Shown here: piece by piece, positions 33,964 to 42,046 of the stretch
How positions within the stretch are numbered: the stretch's first letter is position 1
Layout of the letters: each line of letters opens with the position of its first letter
Assembly: GCA_036501825.1 (NCBI GenBank)
Contig: DASXZP010000036.1
Span: 248,001-312,000, forward strand
From: JAFECT01 sp036501825
Lineage (GTDB): Bacteria > Pseudomonadota > Alphaproteobacteria > Caulobacterales > Caulobacteraceae
Direction of reading: 5' to 3'
Length of the DNA: 64,000 bases
The notes under the pieces: model-generated
Told to the model about the DNA's origin: nothing
What the model saw: the letters and a program-made list of their open reading frames with translations, nothing else
Database searches by the model: none
Position numbers and translations under genes: made by a program

Positions 33964-35313
33964 TCAGGCCCTGGCGAACCGCTCCGCGCGCGTGGCCACC
34001 CAGCCGCCCCGGTCGTCGTAGGCGCGTTCGACCGCAATCCGTTCGTCCGCCGTCAAATCCGGGTGGTGTGATTCAAAGATCAGCACCACGCGATCCTCGC
34101 CCGAGCGGTTCCACGCCTCGTGCTCGTAGCTGTCGTCGAACGCGAACAGCTTGCCTTCCGTCCATTCGTGCAGATCGTCGCCGACGCGGATTGCGCAGTC
34201 GCTGGGGATGATCAGCGGCAGGTGAACGGTGATGCGGTTGTTGGCGCAGCCGTAGTGCGGCGGGATGTGGGCGCCCGGTTTCAGGCGAGAGAAGAACATC
34301 TCGATGGCGGCCCCGTCGGCGACGCGGGGAATGTCGGCGGCTTCCAGGGCCTTCAGGGTTTTCGGGAAGTGCTGCGCGATGGGGGTGAGGCGGGCTTCGC
34401 GGTAGAGGTGCAGCGAGGACCAGTCGAGTTTTCCGCTGAGATCCTTCCAGGCGTCGGCCTTGATGTCGCCGTGGACGTAGGGCGCGAAGGGCGCGCCGTT
34501 TTCGACGGCGGCCCGGTATTCGGCGCGGATGTCGGCGGCGGCGGCCTCGACGGCGCCGGCCCAGGCGAGGCGATCGGTGGGCGTCACCGGCTGCGCCGGC
34601 AGGTCGGGCATGTAGAAGACGCTGGGCGCCTGTTTCGGCGTGCGATAGGCGACGGCGCGGTCGTGGGTCATCGGCCACACGGCGCTCTGCACGCGCGCCA
34701 GGTCCGGCGCGCGGCCGGTTTCGGTTTCGATGACACGCGCAGACGCTTCGACCGACGCTGCATGCAGGCGGGTGAAGTGTTCGCGCATCACGCGGTCGGC
34801 GGTGCGCGACCGGTTGCGCATCTCCGCGTGCAGGCGCGGATCGTCCTTGCCGCCCCGTACGAACGGATCGCGGTCGTCGCCGAGGGAGAACATGGCGGCG
34901 GCGTCCTCGTGGCGCCCCGCGGCCTCCAACGCGGCGCCGGCGAACAGCGCCACGTGCGGATTTTTCGGATCGAGCCGCCAAGCCGCGACATAGGCCTCGA
35001 CCGCGCCGTTCACGTCGCCGGTCTTCTCGAGCGCAGTGCCGAGGTTGAACGGGAAAGCCGAGATCACCGGGTTGAGCGCCATGCAGACGGCGTAGACCGC
35101 GGCGGCCTCGTCGAAGCGACCGCGCTGGAACAAGAGCGAGCCCAGGATCGCCTGGCCTTCGAGCAGGCCGGGGTTGCGCCGCAAGAGATCGCGCAGCAGG
35201 ATCTCGGCGTCGGCGACGCGGCCGGACTGGGCCAGGTTCTTGGCCTGTTCGAGCTGGGCCTGTTCGAACGGGCTGGCCGGCATGACCTGGGATGCGGCGG
35301 CGCTCGACGTCAT
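33964..35313 (-). CDS. TPR protein fused to aspartyl/asparaginyl beta-hydroxylase domain
   Basis: The 449-residue protein has an N-terminal TPR array (about 15-145: EQAKNLAQSGRVADAEILL and following repeats). Its C-terminal Asp/Asn beta-hydroxylase domain contains PGAHIPPHYGCANNRITVHL (iron-binding His), RVGDDLHEWTEGK and FDDSYEHEAWN with the distal His and the 2OG-binding region, then VVLIFESHHPDLT. Fe(II)/2OG-dependent hydroxylation of a protein or peptide substrate is expected. Start ATG 35313 (MTSSAAASQV). It is upstream of lacI on the same strand; membership of the regulon is not shown, since the operator lies after it. Confidence 0.85.
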   Translation of the reverse strand: MTSSAAASQVMPASPFEQAQLEQAKNLAQSGRVADAEILLRDLLRRNPGLLEGQAILGSLLFQRGRFDEAAAVYAVCMALNPVISAFPFNLGTALEKTGDVNGAVEAYVAAWRLDPKNPHVALFAGAALEAAGRHEDAAAMFSLGDDRDPFVRGGKDDPRLHAEMRNRSRTADRVMREHFTRLHAASVEASARVIETETGRAPDLARVQSAVWPMTHDRAVAYRTPKQAPSVFYMPDLPAQPVTPTDRLAWAGAVEAAAADIRAEYRAAVENGAPFAPYVHGDIKADAWKDLSGKLDWSSLHLYREARLTPIAQHFPKTLKALEAADIPRVADGAAIEMFFSRLKPGAHIPPHYGCANNRITVHLPLIIPSDCAIRVGDDLHEWTEGKLFAFDDSYEHEAWNRSGEDRVVLIFESHHPDLTADERIAVERAYDDRGGWVATRAERFARA

Positions 35314-35580
35314 TGGGCCTCGTCTTCGCGGGCGGGGCCGCCCGGCGACCTTGGAATTGAGCCTTACGCTAGGCTTGCGTTGCTTCGCCAAACCCCGCGA
35401 TGACCTGGGTTTTCCCGAGCGTGCCCCGGTATTCGAGTCCAAGTCGACTCAATTTGACTGAACATGTTCAGCGATTTATCACCTGATGACTTTCCCGGGG
35501 GCCGCGACGCCGCGGCGGGTTGATGTGGGGGGCGTTGCGGGGTTTCATCCGCCCCCGGATTCTCGAAGGGGCGACGAGAC
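35314..35580. promoter_or_regulatory. Divergent intergenic region with a 14-bp perfect palindrome
   Basis: Between the minus-strand TPR/hydroxylase gene and the plus-strand FHA-phosphatase gene lies CTGAACATGTTCAG (35458-35471), fully self-complementary. An imperfect GAGTC-N6-GACTC repeat (35435-35450) precedes it. This is a good candidate operator for one or both genes. GAACATGTTC fits the GAAC-N4-GTTC form of Gram-positive LexA boxes but not the GTTC-N7-GTTC form known in alphaproteobacteria. No gene is seen in the gap. Confidence 0.6.
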
Positions 35581-36696
35581 GTGGACGAAGATGCAACCCG
35601 CGTAATGACGTCGGCGAGCCGGTTCGAACCGGCCCGCGACACCCGCATTCACCTGCTGCAGCCCTTGATGGGCGACAGCCCCGTGCAGCGGTGCGTGATC
35701 GACGGCGCGGGCCTGGTCATCGGCCGCACCGCGCCGCCGGCGGAGCTGGTGGTCGCCGACAACGAGGTTTCGCGCAGCCACTGCCGGGTGGAGTTGCGCA
35801 ACGGCGAGGCGCTGGTCACCGACCTCGGCTCCACCAACGGCACCTATGTGAACGGCGAGCGCATCGCGCGGCCCACCATCCTGCCGGTCGGCGGTCTGCT
35901 GCAGGTCGGCCGCGAGGTGTTGAAGCACGAATGGCGCACCCAGCGCGAAATCGACGAGGGCGATGAGTTCGGGCGCGATCTCGCGCGCGCCGACGCCTAT
36001 GTGCGCGCCCTGTTGCCTCCGCCCTTGACCGAGGGCGCCATCCGCACCGACTGGGTCTATCAGCCCAGCGCCAAACTCGGCGGCGACGCCTTCGGTTACA
36101 CCGACCTCGGCCCGGACAAGTTCGCCATCTATCTGATGGACGTGTCGGGCCATGGCGCGGGCGCGGCGCTGCACAGTGTCGCGGTGATGAACCTGTTGCG
36201 TCAGGGCGCGCTCGCCGACACCGATCCGTCGAAGCCCGACGAAGTGTGCGCGGCGCTGAACGACATGTTCCAGATGGACCGCCACGCCGAGATGTATTTC
36301 ACCCTCTGGTACGGCGTGTTCGATCGCACCACGCGCAGGCTCGACTATGCCAACGCCGGTTGCCACCCCACCTATATGGTCCCCGCCGACCGCAGCGAGG
36401 CGATCGCGCTGCGCACCAAGAACGGGGTGATCGGCGCCATGCCGGGCCGCAGCTACACGGCCTCTTTCACCGTCGTGCCTGCGGGCGCCTCGCTCTATCT
36501 GTTCAGCGATGGGGTGTTCGAGGTGGTTACCGCGTCCGGGCTGCAGTGGGGCCTGAATGATTTCATGGCGCTCATTCTCGAGCCGTCGGTCGAAGGAGTC
36601 GCCGAAAGCGATCGCCTTCATCAAACCGTCATGAAAAACGCTAAACCGGGTGGGCTAGACGACGACTTTACCTTGCTGGTTCTATCCTTTGATTAG
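35581..36696 (+). CDS. FHA domain plus PP2C/SpoIIE-type serine phosphatase (RsbU-like)
   Basis: The 371-residue protein has an N-terminal FHA domain (GLVIGRTAPPAELVV, NEVSRSHCRVELRNG, DLGSTNGTYVNGERI) that binds phosphothreonine. A SpoIIE/RsbU phosphatase domain (SAKLGGDAFGYTDLG, YLMDVSGHGAGAALHSV, LDYANAGCHPTY, LFSDGVFEV, DDDFTLLVL) follows. Metal-binding Asp residues are in GGDAF, DVSGHG, SDGV and DDDF. It should dephosphorylate the STAS protein encoded next to it in a partner-switching pathway, with the FHA domain taking input from a Thr kinase. Start GTG 35581; ATG 35605 is an alternative. Confidence 0.9.
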   Translation: MDEDATRVMTSASRFEPARDTRIHLLQPLMGDSPVQRCVIDGAGLVIGRTAPPAELVVADNEVSRSHCRVELRNGEALVTDLGSTNGTYVNGERIARPTILPVGGLLQVGREVLKHEWRTQREIDEGDEFGRDLARADAYVRALLPPPLTEGAIRTDWVYQPSAKLGGDAFGYTDLGPDKFAIYLMDVSGHGAGAALHSVAVMNLLRQGALADTDPSKPDEVCAALNDMFQMDRHAEMYFTLWYGVFDRTTRRLDYANAGCHPTYMVPADRSEAIALRTKNGVIGAMPGRSYTASFTVVPAGASLYLFSDGVFEVVTASGLQWGLNDFMALILEPSVEGVAESDRLHQTVMKNAKPGGLDDDFTLLVLSFD

Positions 36697-36720
36697 AACG
36701 GCTTTCCAAAGGGCGCCCCG

Positions 36721-37059
36721 ATGAACATCGACTTCAGTGACGTGGACGGCCTCAAGAAGGTGGCCCTGGACGGCCGTCTCGACACCGCCGGCGTCGGCGC
36801 GGTCGAGCTGCGCTTTTCGGCGGGCGTCATTCCCGCGGGCGAGAACACCATGGTGGACATGTCGAGGGTAGAGTTCATGACCTCGCTCGGCGTGCGCATG
36901 CTGCTCTCCACCGCGCGGTCGCTCAGCGTGAAGGGCAAGAAGCTGGTCATGTTCGGGGCCAACCCGGCCGTGACCGACACCATCGAAACCATGGGCTTCG
37001 CCGACATCGTGCCGCTCTGCACCGACGAGGCCGACGCCATCGCCCTGCTCAAGGCCTGA
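36721..37059 (+). CDS. STAS-domain anti-sigma factor antagonist
   Basis: The 112-residue single STAS domain (SpoIIAA/RsbV type) has the regulatory-serine region DMSRVEFMTSLGVRMLL, where the Ser of TSLG is the expected phosphorylation site. KGKKLVMFGANPAVTDTI follows. Unphosphorylated, it would sequester the HATPase partner encoded 45 bases downstream. It sits 24 bases after the phosphatase, so the three genes form phosphatase-antagonist-kinase order. Confidence 0.9.
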   Translation: MNIDFSDVDGLKKVALDGRLDTAGVGAVELRFSAGVIPAGENTMVDMSRVEFMTSLGVRMLLSTARSLSVKGKKLVMFGANPAVTDTIETMGFADIVPLCTDEADAIALLKA

Positions 37060-37104
37060 CGCCTGAGCGGAACCGGCATCACGCCCAAGGACAGTCCCGC
37101 ACCG

Positions 37105-37572
37105 ATGCGCGCGGATGATGTCGTCTGGACGGTGCTCGAGAACGACCTGGCGGCGATCGAACGCGCACGTCTCGAAGTGCGGCCGCTGCTGGCCTACGGC
37201 GGCCTGTCGGCCAAGACGATCAACCGCTTCGAGGTGGTGTTCGAAGAACTGATCTACAACGTGATCCGCTACGGCTTCACGCCGGGCTCCGATCAGAAGA
37301 TCCTGGCGCGCGTAGCGCTTACGCCGGATGCGGTGGAGTTGCTGCTGGAGGACGACGGTCTGGCCTTCGACCCGACCGCGCACCCCGCCCCCCCCCCGTT
37401 CGAATCCCTGGAAACCGCGCAGATCGGCGGCCTCGGCATCCCGACCGTACGCCGCTTCTCACGCCGCTTCGACTACGCGCGCGCGCCGGCCGACGGCGAA
37501 GGCCGCGAACACGTGGGCCGCGCCTTTGCGCCGGTGAACCGCGTGACGGTGGCGATCGCTATGATCGCGTGA
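37105..37572 (+). CDS. HATPase anti-sigma-type serine kinase (RsbW/SpoIIAB-like)
   Basis: The 155-residue GHKL ATPase has an N-box FEVVFEELIYNVIRYGF, a G1-like LLLEDDGLAFDP and a G2-like GGLGIPTVRRF. Family members phosphorylate the STAS partner and bind a sigma factor or other target. No sigma factor gene is adjacent, so the output may be a target elsewhere or not a sigma factor. A run of nine C residues (37389-37397, in codons for PAPPPF) is a possible sequencing or slippage point. Confidence 0.85.
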   Translation: MRADDVVWTVLENDLAAIERARLEVRPLLAYGGLSAKTINRFEVVFEELIYNVIRYGFTPGSDQKILARVALTPDAVELLLEDDGLAFDPTAHPAPPPFESLETAQIGGLGIPTVRRFSRRFDYARAPADGEGREHVGRAFAPVNRVTVAIAMIA

Positions 37573-37706
37573 AGTAAGAAAAACGAACCACGAAGCGCAC
37601 CAGGCGCACTAAGAAGAGAAAATCCGCCACGTCCGTTGGATTGATTCCTACTGCGCCTTTGGCGCAGAAAAGTCGCCTTTGTGCGCTTGGTGGTCGGTCT
37701 TACTTC
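37572..37706. repeat. Long imperfect inverted repeat between convergent genes
   Basis: The left arm AAGTAAGAAAAACGAACCAC (continuing GAAGCGCACCAGGCGCAC to 37609) is matched by the reverse complement of 37671-37705. The arms overlap the stop codons of the two convergent genes. In between, CTGCGCC-TTT-GGCGCAG (37651-37667) is a perfect 7-bp hairpin followed by AAAA. It is probably a bidirectional terminator or a member of the GCGC-type dispersed palindromes common in alphaproteobacteria. Confidence 0.7.
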
Positions 37707-39742
37707 GTCGCCAGGGCTGCGTTCGACGAGGCGGAGAGACCGCTCAGGGTTTGTTTGATGCCTGCGGCTTGCGAGATTGCCGCGTCAAGCGCCTTCGAAT
37801 CCGCCGAGGCCGCCGAGCGCGACAGGTCGTCGAGGCGCGAGAGTTGCGCCTTCGCCCTGGCTGCGTTGTCCTGCAGCGTCTGATAGGCCTGTTTGCGGGC
37901 CGCCGAGGCGAACAGCCAGGGCTTGGGCTTGGACGCGTCGGCGACGACCGCATTGCCCACGGATCGTGCGTCGGTAATCGCCTGCTGTAGTTTCGCGCGC
38001 TTCAGCGGCGCCAGCGCGGTCGAAGCGGATGCGGCGGCTTTTGCGAAATCGCCGTAGGCGACCAGGGCCCCGCGCGCCGAATCCAGCGCCGCGGTGGGAT
38101 CCTTGGCGTTGGCGACTTCCGTTGCGGTCTGGGCGATCCGCGCCTTGGCTTCGCGCAGCACGCCGAGCGCGCCGCCGGATTGTCCGCTCAGCGCCTTTTC
38201 CAGGTCGCGCGACTGGCTCTGCGCCGAACGGTCCAGGGCGGTCACCTCGCCCCTGGCCATGTCGATGGCGGCGGCGTCGATCTGGGTTTCGAGCTCGCCG
38301 CGCTTGCTCGCATCGGCGGAAGCGATCTGCCCCGCCAGCGCCTGAATGGCGGTGTCGGCCTTGGCGAGCGCGCCGATCTCGCCGCGCGGGCGGCCGTCCT
38401 GTTTCGCGTCGGCCAGCAGTTGTCCCGACGCCTGGACGATCTTCGGCGCGAGCGACGGGCCGGACGAGACGGCGGCGTGCGCACCCGACGGATGCGCTGC
38501 GGTCGCCGTTGTCGCGGGTGACGCTGCTTGCGGTTGCGTGTGGTTTCGCTGGCCCAGGATGATCACACCGCCGACAAACAGGATCAGCACGCCGACGGCG
38601 GCGCCGGCGCCGAAGACCACGCCCCGATCGCGCAGAAGGTCCGAAACCTTGCGCGGCGCCGGCTGTTCCGGCGTCACCACCGCAAGGGTCGCATCGTCCG
38701 GCGCCGGACCGTTGGGCATCGGCACGCTCTGCATGCGCGGAACCACCGGCGCCGCGTCGGCGGCCAGGGCCGCGTGCGGCGCGGTCGCCTGGGTCATCTC
38801 CGACGCGGCGGGACGCACCATGATACGGGTGCGGTCGTCGTCGGCCGCGACGGCGGCTGGCGCGTCGAACAGCGCCATCCATTGCGGAATCGACTGCGGC
38901 CGCTGTTCCGGCTTGATCGCCATGCCCGCGTCCACCGCGCGGCAGAAGTTTTCACTGAAACCGGGCCACGCTTTCGACGCCAGCGGCTCGCCCAACCCGC
39001 CGTGCAGGCGCTCCAAGACCTCCGGCGGTTTCTCGCCGGTCACGGCCTGGTACATGACGACCGCCAACGCATAGATGTCGGTCCAGGCGCCCTGGGCGTA
39101 GGTCTTCACATACTGTTCCAGCGCGGCGTAGGGCGGCGTGTAGAACGTCACCTTGGTGTTGGTCGCCTGACCGGCGTCGAACCGCGCCGATCCAAAATCG
39201 ATCAGCACCGGGCGCCCTGTCGTATCCACCAGGATGTTCGCCGGCTTGATGTCGCGGTGCACCACGCCGCCTTCGTGCGCGCGGTTCAGCCCCATGCCGA
39301 TCGGCCGGATCAGGGCCATCAGGCCGGCCTCGTCGAACTTGTGCCCGTCGTGCAGCATCTGCGACAGGGACACGCCGTCCTCGTAGTCCATCACCATGTA
39401 GGCGGTGCCGTTGATCTCGAACAAGGCGCGCACGCTGACGATGTTCGGATGCCGCTCGGGCTTGGACAGGTTCCAGAGAACCTTGGCTTCTTCGAGAAAC
39501 TTCTCGCGGCCGAGCGCAAAGATTTCCTCCGCCGAGGAGTCCGCGGGTTTCACCGTCTCGCCGTCGATGCGGTCGCTGATGGCGGTGGGGAAATACTCCT
39601 TGATCGCGACCAGCTCGTCGAAATAGGTCCCGCGCCCCTGGTAGACGATGCCGAAGCCGCCGACGCCCAGCACCTTCTCCAGGCGCCATTCGCGGAGCAT
39701 GGCGCCCTCGGGGAGCGCGCGATTCGAATAAGCCTGGTTCAC
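37700..39742 (-). CDS. Membrane-anchored Ser/Thr protein kinase
   Basis: The 680-residue Hanks-type kinase has a glycine loop LGVGGFGIVYQG, VAIKEYFP with K48, HRDIKPANI with catalytic D164, and DFG at 182-184. An activation segment VTFYTPPYAALEQY follows. After a linker rich in Ala/Pro there is one TM helix (about 384-405, VVFGAGAAVGVLILFVGGVIIL) and a 270-residue Ala/Asp/Lys-rich helical region that would be periplasmic. Start GTG 39742. It is divergent from a PP2C phosphatase and converges on the partner-switching genes, suggesting that it feeds phospho-Thr signals to the FHA phosphatase. Confidence 0.92.
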   Translation of the reverse strand: MNQAYSNRALPEGAMLREWRLEKVLGVGGFGIVYQGRGTYFDELVAIKEYFPTAISDRIDGETVKPADSSAEEIFALGREKFLEEAKVLWNLSKPERHPNIVSVRALFEINGTAYMVMDYEDGVSLSQMLHDGHKFDEAGLMALIRPIGMGLNRAHEGGVVHRDIKPANILVDTTGRPVLIDFGSARFDAGQATNTKVTFYTPPYAALEQYVKTYAQGAWTDIYALAVVMYQAVTGEKPPEVLERLHGGLGEPLASKAWPGFSENFCRAVDAGMAIKPEQRPQSIPQWMALFDAPAAVAADDDRTRIMVRPAASEMTQATAPHAALAADAAPVVPRMQSVPMPNGPAPDDATLAVVTPEQPAPRKVSDLLRDRGVVFGAGAAVGVLILFVGGVIILGQRNHTQPQAASPATTATAAHPSGAHAAVSSGPSLAPKIVQASGQLLADAKQDGRPRGEIGALAKADTAIQALAGQIASADASKRGELETQIDAAAIDMARGEVTALDRSAQSQSRDLEKALSGQSGGALGVLREAKARIAQTATEVANAKDPTAALDSARGALVAYGDFAKAAASASTALAPLKRAKLQQAITDARSVGNAVVADASKPKPWLFASAARKQAYQTLQDNAARAKAQLSRLDDLSRSAASADSKALDAAISQAAGIKQTLSGLSASSNAALATK

Positions 39743-39857
39743 CCCGTGGCCGCCCTCGTTTGCACCCCAGAACCCGTCCGCCTAGGGTAACCGGGTTTGC
39801 GGCCGCAATGAAAGGCCGCTGCGGGCGAGACCGGAGATCACGGGTGACGGCGTTGGG

Positions 39858-39885
39858 GCGATGGCGTTGAAGCGATGGCGTTGAA
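39858..39885 (+). repeat. 14-bp perfect tandem duplication at a start codon
   Basis: GCGATGGCGTTGAA occurs twice in direct succession. The second copy contains the ATG of the PP2C gene (39875). The first gives a decoy ATG (39861) in another frame that stops after seven codons. The repeat could modulate initiation or be a recent slippage duplication. Confidence 0.85.
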
Positions 39886-40582
39886 GGTCGCATCGCGCAC
39901 CCACGTCGGGTGCAAGCGCAAGGTCAATGAGGACGCGGTGCTCGACCGGCCCGACCTCGGCCTCTACGCCGTGGCCGACGGCATGGGCGGCCACAAGGCC
40001 GGCGACGTGGCCAGCGCCCTGGTGATCGAGGTCCTGGGCGCGAAACCGCTGGGAAGAGCCCTGTCCGACCGGATCGAGGAAGTCCGCCGCCGCCTCGCCG
40101 ACGCCAATGCGCGGCTGGTGGCGATGCGCGGCGAGGCCGGCCATACCATCGGGACGACGGTGGTGGCGCTGGTGGTCGACGGCGGCGCCTTCGGCTGCCT
40201 GTGGGCCGGCGACAGCCGCTGCTATCGCCTGCGCGGCGGCAGGCTCGCCCAGCTCACCCGCGACCACAGTCTGGTGCAGGACCTGGTCGAGGTCGGTGAG
40301 ATCGCGCCGGAGGACGCCCGCGACCACCCCAATGCCAACGTCGTCACCCGCGCGGTCGGCGCCTCGGGCGCGCTCGAGGTCGACCTGATGGCGGGCGAGG
40401 TCCACAAGGGCGACGTCTATCTGCTGACCAGCGACGGCCTGACCAAGGTGGTCGAGGATCACGAAATCGAGGCGCAGCTGCGGATGCCCGACCCGGCGGC
40501 GACGGCCGACCGGCTGGTCGCCCTGTGCCTGGAGCGTGGCGCGCCGGACAACGTCGCTGTGATCGTGCTCCGGGCGGAATAA
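39875..40582 (+). CDS. PP2C-family Ser/Thr protein phosphatase (PppA/Stp-like)
   Basis: The 235-residue PPM phosphatase has SRTHVGCKRKVNEDA (Asp/Glu metal ligand), YAVADGMGGHKAGDVAS, GTTVVALVV, WAGDSRCYRLRGG, LTRDHSLVQDLV, LLTSDGLTKVV and GAPDNVAVIVL. It is a complete set of PP2C motifs at the standard length. It should reverse phosphorylation by the divergent kinase 132 bases away. ATG 39875 is the only start compatible with the family N-terminus. Confidence 0.93.
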   Translation: MALKVASRTHVGCKRKVNEDAVLDRPDLGLYAVADGMGGHKAGDVASALVIEVLGAKPLGRALSDRIEEVRRRLADANARLVAMRGEAGHTIGTTVVALVVDGGAFGCLWAGDSRCYRLRGGRLAQLTRDHSLVQDLVEVGEIAPEDARDHPNANVVTRAVGASGALEVDLMAGEVHKGDVYLLTSDGLTKVVEDHEIEAQLRMPDPAATADRLVALCLERGAPDNVAVIVLRAE

Positions 40583-40592
40583 GGTCGAGGCG

Positions 40593-41081
40593 ATGCCGGC
40601 GCGGTTGAAGGTCTTCACCTGGTCCGATGGTTTTCGCGCCCACACGGTGGCCGTGTCCTCACGCGCCAAGGCGCTGAAGGCGTGGGGCGTCACCCATGAC
40701 CTGTTCAAGGACGGCTTCGCGCGCGAGATCGACACGGGCGCCGACTACGACCGCGCGCTCGCCGAACCGGGCGTCGTGATCGACCGCGGCGAAGCCATCG
40801 ACAAGGGCAAGCTGCGCGCCCTGCATCCGCCGCCCAAGCCGCGCAAGGCGGAGGCGAAACCCGAAAAGCCGAAAGGCCCCGATCCCGCCGACGTGCGCCG
40901 GGTCGAGACCCTGAAGAATGAGATGACGGCGCTGGAAAAGCGCCACGCGGCGGCGATCGCCGACCTCGACGCCAAGGCGGAAGCGTTGGAAACCAAGCGG
41001 CGCGATCTCAACAGCGGCTTTTCGCGCGACCGGGCGGACTTGAAGCGCAAGCTCGCCGACGCGGAACGAAAACTGCGCTAG
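40593..41081 (+). CDS. Conserved-looking hypothetical with C-terminal coiled coil
   Basis: The 162-residue protein follows the PP2C gene by 10 bases. The N-terminal half (LKVFTWSDGFRAHTVAVSSR, FAREIDTGADYDRAL, GVVIDRG) is globular and without a known motif. The middle is a Pro/Lys-rich linker. The C-terminal 60 residues are a charged coiled coil (LKNEMTALEKRHAAAIADLD...). Such proteins are often labelled TolA- or cell-envelope-like because of the low-complexity linker, which I do not consider meaningful. Its TAG stop shares the CTAG palindrome with the stop of the convergent ligase gene. Confidence 0.7.
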   Translation: MPARLKVFTWSDGFRAHTVAVSSRAKALKAWGVTHDLFKDGFAREIDTGADYDRALAEPGVVIDRGEAIDKGKLRALHPPPKPRKAEAKPEKPKGPDPADVRRVETLKNEMTALEKRHAAAIADLDAKAEALETKRRDLNSGFSRDRADLKRKLADAERKLR

Positions 41082-42046
41082 CGAATCTGCTCACAGGTGC
41101 ACTGTCGCGGCGCCTTGTCGGGGCGGAAGCGCAACAGTTTGACGCCGTGGCGAAACCGTCCGCCGGTCACGTGGTCGAAGGCGACCTCGACGACGATCTT
41201 GGGCTTCACCGCTACCCACGCCGCGGACCGCTCGGTCGACCAGCGGCTGGGGCCGCCGGGCGCGTCGCCGGTGAAGCCGGGGCCGCCGCGGAGCGCCTCG
41301 AGCTGTTTGGTGAGCGCCGGCCGCATTTTGGCGGCGAGGCCCGAGGTGAAGCCCACGTGGTTCAGCTTTCCCGCCTTGTCGTAGAGACCGAGCAGCAGCG
41401 AGCCCACCAGCTTGCCCTCGCTCGCATAGCGAAAGCCGCCGACGACGCAGTCGGCCGTGCGCCGGCGCTTCACCTTCACCATCGCGCGTTCGCCCTCGCG
41501 ATAGGGCTCGTCGAGGCGCTTGGCCACCACCCCTTCCAGCGTTCCGTCGGCAAGCCAGCGTTCGGCCTGGTCGCGATCTTCGGTTCCGGGCGTGAGTTCA
41601 AACCGCGGCGGCGGCCGGCGTCCGACAAAGCGCTCCAAAGCCTTGCGCCGCGCCTTCAGAGGTTCGGCGCGCAGGTCCCGGCCTTGCGCGTCCAGAAGAA
41701 GGTCGAATACCGCATAGGTCGCGGGTTGCTCGGCGGCCAGCTTGCGGATGCGGCTTTCCGCCGGATGCAGGCGCATCTGCAGCGCCTCGAAAGAAAAGCC
41801 GTGCTCGCTCGCACCCAGCAACTCGCCGTCGAGCACGAAGCGATCGGTGCGGAGCCCAAGCAGCATCTCCACAACCTCGGGAAAATAGCGCGTCAGCGGC
41901 TTTCCGGAACGCGCCTTCAGCCGCACAGCGTCGCCGTCGCGAAAGGCGAGGCAGCGAAACCCATCCCATTTGGGCTCGAACCGCCAGCCCGGTCCGTCCG
42001 GAAGATCCGCCGCCGACTGCGCCTCCATGGTGTCGGGATCGATCAC
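41078..42046 (-). CDS. ATP-dependent DNA ligase (LigC/LigD-ligase type)
   Basis: The 322-residue ligase has the nucleotidyltransferase motif FEPKWDGFRCL with the adenylated lysine K26, FVLDGELLG, TYAVFDLLLD, LEGVVAKRLDEPY and MVKVKRRRTADCVVGG. An OB-fold domain ending ...KAPRQCTCEQIR follows. Stand-alone ligases of this type take part in non-homologous or base-excision repair. GTG start (42046) overlaps the alkB stop (GTGA), placing it in a GlsB-AlkB-ligase operon. Ku is not encoded in the window. Confidence 0.9.
   Translation of the reverse strand: MIDPDTMEAQSAADLPDGPGWRFEPKWDGFRCLAFRDGDAVRLKARSGKPLTRYFPEVVEMLLGLRTDRFVLDGELLGASEHGFSFEALQMRLHPAESRIRKLAAEQPATYAVFDLLLDAQGRDLRAEPLKARRKALERFVGRRPPPRFELTPGTEDRDQAERWLADGTLEGVVAKRLDEPYREGERAMVKVKRRRTADCVVGGFRYASEGKLVGSLLLGLYDKAGKLNHVGFTSGLAAKMRPALTKQLEALRGGPGFTGDAPGGPSRWSTERSAAWVAVKPKIVVEVAFDHVTGGRFRHGVKLLRFRPDKAPRQCTCEQIR

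Noticed and set aside
35458..35471. LexA box
   Set aside because: GAACATGTTC fits the Gram-positive form, but alphaproteobacterial LexA uses a direct GTTC-N7-GTTC; neighbours are not SOS genes.
37389..37397. Frameshift at the C9 run in the HATPase gene
   Set aside because: The reading frame is continuous with G1 and G2 motifs on both sides, so no frameshift is needed; only noted as a slippage-prone tract.
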